In this document: one piece after another, positions 52,517 to 56,055 of the stretch
Layout: each line of letters begins with the position of its first letter
How positions within the stretch are numbered: the first letter of the stretch is position 1
Source: an uncultured Acetatifactor sp.
GTDB lineage: Bacteria > Bacillota > Clostridia > Lachnospirales > Lachnospiraceae
Reading direction: 5' to 3'
Length of the DNA stretch: 56,055 nucleotides
Assembly: GCA_910577035.1 (NCBI GenBank)
Contig: CAJTKW010000026.1
Span: 1-56,055 of the forward strand
Made by a program: the position numbers and the translations under genes
Notes under the pieces: model-generated
Database searches by the model: none
Told to the model about the DNA's origin: nothing
The model's input: only the letters and a program-made list of their open reading frames with translations

Positions 52517-53986
52517 ATGGAAAAAACAGAGATTCTTAGGTTAAGTGCCGTGGGGCTGGGCGCTGCTGTCAGGGCCGGAAAGACCACCGCGGTAGAGGCC
52601 ATGGAGGCGGTGCTGGGGCAGATCGAAGAGCATGACGGGGAGTACCGCTGTTACGTGACGGTGGACCGGGAGGGGGCTTTGCGAAAAGCCGCCCTGGTTC
52701 AGAAGAGGATCGAGGCGGGGGAGCTGACGGGACCGTTGGCGGGTGTCCCAGTGGCCCTGAAGGATAACCTGTGTACTGCAGGGATGCGGACCACCTGCAG
52801 CTCCAGAATGCTGGAAAATTATGTGCCTGCCTTTTCCGCGGAGGCAGTCAGGAATCTGGAGAAGGCAGGGGCGGTAACCATCGGCAAGACCAACATGGAT
52901 GAATTTGCCATGGGCTCCACGACGGAAACCTCTTACTTTGGGGCTACGAAGAACCCCAGGAATCCCGGGCATGTACCCGGCGGCTCCTCCGGAGGCTCCG
53001 CGGCGGCGGTGGCGGCCCGGGAATGCTTCTTTGCGCTGGGTTCGGATACGGGAGGTTCCATTCGCCAGCCTGCGTCCTACTGCGGGGTGGTGGGCATGAA
53101 ACCCACTTATGGTACGGTATCGAGATACGGCCTGGTAGCTTATGGTTCCTCGCTGGACCAGATCGGCCCCCTGACCGGAAATGTGGAAGACTGTGCCGTG
53201 GTGCTGGAGCAGATTGCTTCTTATGACAGGAAGGACTCCACTTCCCTGCGGCGGGAGGACACGGATTTCAGCCGGGCACTGGTGGAGGATGTGAAAGGAA
53301 TGAGGATCGGTATTCCCCAGGACTATTTCCGGGAAGGACTGGATCCCCAGGTCAGGGCGGCCGTGCTGAAGGCGGCAGACGTACTTCGGGAAAAGGGAGC
53401 CGTCACGGAAGAATTTGACCTGAGCCTGGTGGAATATGCGATTCCTGCCTATTATACCATTGCTTCGGCCGAGGCAAGCTCTAACCTGGAGCGCTTTGAC
53501 GGTATTAAGTACGGCTTCCGCGCCGGAGGGGAGGAGGGGCTGCATCAGATGTACAAGAAGACCCGCTCCCTGGGGTTCGGCCCGGAGGTAAAGCGCCGCA
53601 TTATGCTGGGCAGCTTTGTCCTTAGCTCAGGGTATTATGATGCCTATTATCTGAAGGCTCTGCGGGTCAAGGCCATGATTAAAGAGGCTTTTGACAGGGC
53701 CTTTGCAAAATATGACTGTATCCTGGGGCCTGTGGCGCCCACCACGGCGCCGAAGCTGGATGCCAGCCTCTCTGACCCGATGAAAATGTATCTGGGAGAC
53801 ATTTACACGATTTCCGTGAATCTGGCGGGATTGCCGGCGATCAGCCTTCCCTGCGGGACGGACGGCAGGGGACTGCCCATCGGGCTGCAGTTGATCGGTG
53901 ACAGCTATCAGGAGAAGAAGCTGCTCCGGATCGCGTATACCTACGAGCGTACAGGACAGGCCAACATGAAGACCCTGGGATTGTGA
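52517..53986 (+). CDS. gatA: Asp/Glu-tRNA amidotransferase subunit A
   Basis: 489 residues from the ATG at 52517; an in-frame TTG at 52499 lies inside the repeat array and is unlikely. The amidase signature reads VALKDNLCT (catalytic Lys), HVPGGSSGGSAAAVAA and LGSDTGGSIRQPASYCG (the two Ser). It releases ammonia from glutamine for the GatB active site. GGGAGAA lies before the start. Confidence 0.95.
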   Translation: MEKTEILRLSAVGLGAAVRAGKTTAVEAMEAVLGQIEEHDGEYRCYVTVDREGALRKAALVQKRIEAGELTGPLAGVPVALKDNLCTAGMRTTCSSRMLENYVPAFSAEAVRNLEKAGAVTIGKTNMDEFAMGSTTETSYFGATKNPRNPGHVPGGSSGGSAAAVAARECFFALGSDTGGSIRQPASYCGVVGMKPTYGTVSRYGLVAYGSSLDQIGPLTGNVEDCAVVLEQIASYDRKDSTSLRREDTDFSRALVEDVKGMRIGIPQDYFREGLDPQVRAAVLKAADVLREKGAVTEEFDLSLVEYAIPAYYTIASAEASSNLERFDGIKYGFRAGGEEGLHQMYKKTRSLGFGPEVKRRIMLGSFVLSSGYYDAYYLKALRVKAMIKEAFDRAFAKYDCILGPVAPTTAPKLDASLSDPMKMYLGDIYTISVNLAGLPAISLPCGTDGRGLPIGLQLIGDSYQEKKLLRIAYTYERTGQANMKTLGL

Positions 53987-54018
53987 GCCGCAGCAAGCCT
54001 GCGGTATGGAGGTAGAGT

Positions 54019-55500
54019 ATGAAACAATATGAAACGGTCATCGGCCTGGAGGTTCACGTGGAACTTGCCACGAAGACGAAAATATTCTGCGGCTGTTCCA
54101 CCGCATTTGGCGGCAGGCCAAACTCCCATACCTGTCCGGTGTGTACGGGTATGCCGGGCTCCCTTCCCGTGCTCAACCGGAAGGTGCTGGAATATGCCGT
54201 GGCGGTGGGACTGGCCACCAACTGTGATATTACCCGTTACTGCAAATTTGACCGCAAGAACTATTTCTATCCTGACAATCCCCAGAATTACCAGATCTCC
54301 CAGCTCTATCTGCCCATCTGCCGAAACGGGTATGTGGAAATCGAGTCGGAGGGAGGCAGCAGGAGGATTGGAATTCATGAGATTCATATGGAGGAGGATG
54401 CGGGAAAGCTGATTCATGATGAATGGGAGGATTGCACCCTGGTGGATTACAACCGCTCCGGCGTGCCCCTGATTGAGATTGTGTCCCAGCCCGATATGCG
54501 CAGTGCGGAGGATGTTATCGCTTATCTGGAAAAGCTTCGCCTGATTATCCGGTATCTTGGGGCCAGCGACTGTAAGCTTCAGGAGGGATCCATGCGGGCA
54601 GATGTCAATCTGTCTGTCCGGGAGGCGGGAACGGACCGGCTGGGCACCCGCACGGAAATGAAAAACCTGAGCTCTTTCCGCGCCATTACCAGAGCCATTG
54701 AAGGGGAGAGGAACCGGCAGATTGATCTGCTGGAGAGCGGCGGCACGGTGATTCAGGAAACCCGCAGGTGGGACGAAGCCGGGGATACCTCCCATGCCAT
54801 GCGCTCCAAGGAGGATGCGCAGGATTATCGATACTTTCCCGATCCCGACCTGGTGCCCATAAGCATCAGTGATGACTTCCTGGAGGAAATCAGAAGCAGA
54901 CAGCCCGAGCTGCGCACCGAAAAGATGAAGCGTTACCGGGAGACGTATGACATTCCCGACTATGATATAGAGATTATCACCGAGTCCAGGCATATGGCGG
55001 ACATTTTTGAGGCGGCAGCGGCATTGGGCGCCCAGCCCAAGAAGGTATCCAACTGGCTGATGGGGGAAACCCTGAGACTGTTGAAGGAGACGGAGGAGGA
55101 TCCGGAAGATATTCGCTTCTCGCCGGAGAATCTGGCAAAGCTCATTGACCTCACGGAGAGGAAGGCAATCAATTCCACCGTGGCCAAGGAAGTGTTCGAG
55201 AAGATGTTCCGGGAGAATGTGGATCCCGAGGCATATGTGGAGGAGAAAGGGCTGAAGATGGTCAGTGACCAGGGCGCGCTGCGCGCCGCCGCCCTGGAGG
55301 TCATTGCCGCCAATCCCCAGTCCGTGGCGGATTATCAGAACGGCAAGGAGAAAGCAATCGGCTTTCTGGTGGGACAGACCATGAAAGCCATGAAGGGAAA
55401 GGCCGATCCCGGCGTAGTCAATCAACTCCTGAAGGAGCTTCTGCAGACGACATCAGGAAGTCAAGAAACCGGACGGACGTTTCCGGATGCCGGGTGTTGA
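54019..55500 (+). CDS. gatB: Asp/Glu-tRNA amidotransferase subunit B
   Basis: 493 residues. YETVIGLEVHVELATKTKIF, CPVCTGMPGSLPVLN, DYNRSGVPLIEIVSQPDM and the tail domain ending VVNQLLKELL are standard GatB. GatB activates the tRNA-bound Asp or Glu with ATP and transfers ammonia to it. The usual C-terminus would end near residue 475; the last 18 residues here are encoded opposite the end of the convergent gene, so the natural stop seems to have moved into that overlap. ATGGAGGTAG precedes the start. Confidence 0.94.
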   Translation: MKQYETVIGLEVHVELATKTKIFCGCSTAFGGRPNSHTCPVCTGMPGSLPVLNRKVLEYAVAVGLATNCDITRYCKFDRKNYFYPDNPQNYQISQLYLPICRNGYVEIESEGGSRRIGIHEIHMEEDAGKLIHDEWEDCTLVDYNRSGVPLIEIVSQPDMRSAEDVIAYLEKLRLIIRYLGASDCKLQEGSMRADVNLSVREAGTDRLGTRTEMKNLSSFRAITRAIEGERNRQIDLLESGGTVIQETRRWDEAGDTSHAMRSKEDAQDYRYFPDPDLVPISISDDFLEEIRSRQPELRTEKMKRYRETYDIPDYDIEIITESRHMADIFEAAAALGAQPKKVSNWLMGETLRLLKETEEDPEDIRFSPENLAKLIDLTERKAINSTVAKEVFEKMFRENVDPEAYVEEKGLKMVSDQGALRAAALEVIAANPQSVADYQNGKEKAIGFLVGQTMKAMKGKADPGVVNQLLKELLQTTSGSQETGRTFPDAGC

Positions 55501-56055
55501 CCAGTATGCAGGCTGCAGGGGATTCCTCCCGGAAGACGTAATCCTGCAGCAGGGGGCTCCCGGAATCCAGATAAACTCCCACGGGCACAGGATCCTGCAT
55601 ATCCTCAGGGCGGCGGGGATCGCCGTAGACAGGCTTATATTCCTGGTCATAGTCCTGCCTGGCGGCTTCAGCCTCCTCCAGAACCACCCGGTCTATATAA
55701 AAGAAAGAACTCCCATACGATTCCAGCTGCTCCGGGGAGAGCAGGTCACGCAGATCATGGAAGTCTCCCAGGTAAGCATATCTCATGAGGGAATCGGTGT
55801 CTGATACCATGACGTCCAGGTCGGCGGCAGTTATATGGACCATGATCTGCTGCAGGGTCTGGTAATCGCTTACGCTGTCAACATCCTGATGAGCATGTAT
55901 GAGCGGTGGTATTTCCCCCAATCCAAAAGCCGCGGAGTGGCAAAGAGCCGCCGGCCGGTCTGTCTTCTGCTGTCCTATGCCAGCTTGGTGCTCCTGGTCG
56001 CCCTCATCATCCGGATGATACTCCCCGAGCTCATTCAGAGCGTCACCCTGCTCCT
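55418..56055 (-). CDS. Partial gene at the right edge, probable extracytoplasmic protein, function unknown
   Basis: The reading frame is open from the window edge to a stop at 55418, and a TTG at 55921 is the first usable start in view. The stretch TAADLDVMVSDTDSLMRYAY, DFHDLRDLLSPEQLESYG and FYIDRVVLEEAEAA looks like a real folded domain seen in clostridial membrane-anchored proteins, from memory only. The more upstream part (EYHPDDEGDQEHQ) looks unlike protein of that kind, and a neighbouring frame reads RLLDWGKYHRSYMLI, so the N-terminal half may be frameshifted or deleted. It overlaps the end of gatB by 83 bases. Confidence 0.5.
   Translation of the reverse strand, partial: EQGDALNELGEYHPDDEGDQEHQAGIGQQKTDRPAALCHSAAFGLGEIPPLIHAHQDVDSVSDYQTLQQIMVHITAADLDVMVSDTDSLMRYAYLGDFHDLRDLLSPEQLESYGSSFFYIDRVVLEEAEAARQDYDQEYKPVYGDPRRPEDMQDPVPVGVYLDSGSPLLQDYVFREESPAACILVNTRHPETSVRFLDFLMSSAEAPSGVD

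Noticed and set aside
53941..55425. 494-codon open frame on the minus strand across gatB
   Set aside because: It is exactly antisense to gatB, which has full family motifs; its own translation is rich in His, Gly, Ile and Leu without any recognisable domain.

Overview
The window looks like a chromosomal segment of a Gram-positive anaerobe of the Clostridia, most likely a gut Lachnospiraceae. This is inferred from gene content and context, not from a marker gene: a Tad (type IVc) pilus operon without a secretin, a T-box ahead of aspS, gatCAB, dapL, a glnA-ANTAR pair, a BirA-controlled bioY/bioB operon, and arabinofuranosidase and GH2 glycosidases. No rRNA, tRNA, CRISPR array, insertion sequence or phage gene was recognised.

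Layout. (1) 1-14151 is a cell-surface polysaccharide cluster on the + strand. It opens with the tail of a sugar transferase, then an epimerase, two glycosyltransferases, a Wzy-like polymerase, a MurJ-family exporter, and a set matching the WbpA/B/D/E route to UDP-2,3-diacetamido-uronic acid (dehydrogenase, Gfo/Idh oxidoreductase, acetyltransferase, aminotransferase). A second hexapeptide acyltransferase and an AsnB-type amidotransferase, which may turn the uronic acid into a uronamide, complete it. Genes up to about 12.6 kb are visibly AT-rich; the rest of the window is more GC-rich. (2) 14166-18770 is a minus-strand biotin operon birA-bioY-bioB-bioD-bioA with a BirA-type operator over its promoter. 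(3) 19079-25711 holds a MATE transporter, a GH2 enzyme with a small ADP-ribosyltransferase-like partner, and a divergent GH51 arabinofuranosidase followed by a serine hydrolase. (4) 25729-35643 is a Tad pilus operon (ATPase, two TadB/C membrane proteins, Flp-like pilin, two pseudopilin-like proteins, CpaB/SAF protein, a very large secreted glycine-rich/InlB-repeat protein split by a +1 frameshift, and a prepilin peptidase). It has its own promoter and a divergent 36-residue membrane peptide. (5) 35658-41230 contains a GT2, hisC, a DUF368/PopT transporter, a methyltransferase, hslO and an anchored FMN_bind-like protein. (6) 41412-46729 carries glnA with a terminator in its leader, an ANTAR regulator, dapF-dapL and a membrane acyltransferase. 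(7) 46785-55500 carries T-box-aspS, an MBOAT/SGNH O-acylation pair and gatC-gatA-gatB, then a partial minus-strand gene at the right edge.

Nothing seen amounts to a proven new defence or mobile system. The signals most worth a second look are the amidotransferase inside the uronic-acid cluster, the frameshifted giant protein and possible AUU start of the Tad operon, the glnA leader terminator next to an ANTAR gene, and two unrelated tandem-repeat arrays that both begin at a gene's stop codon.
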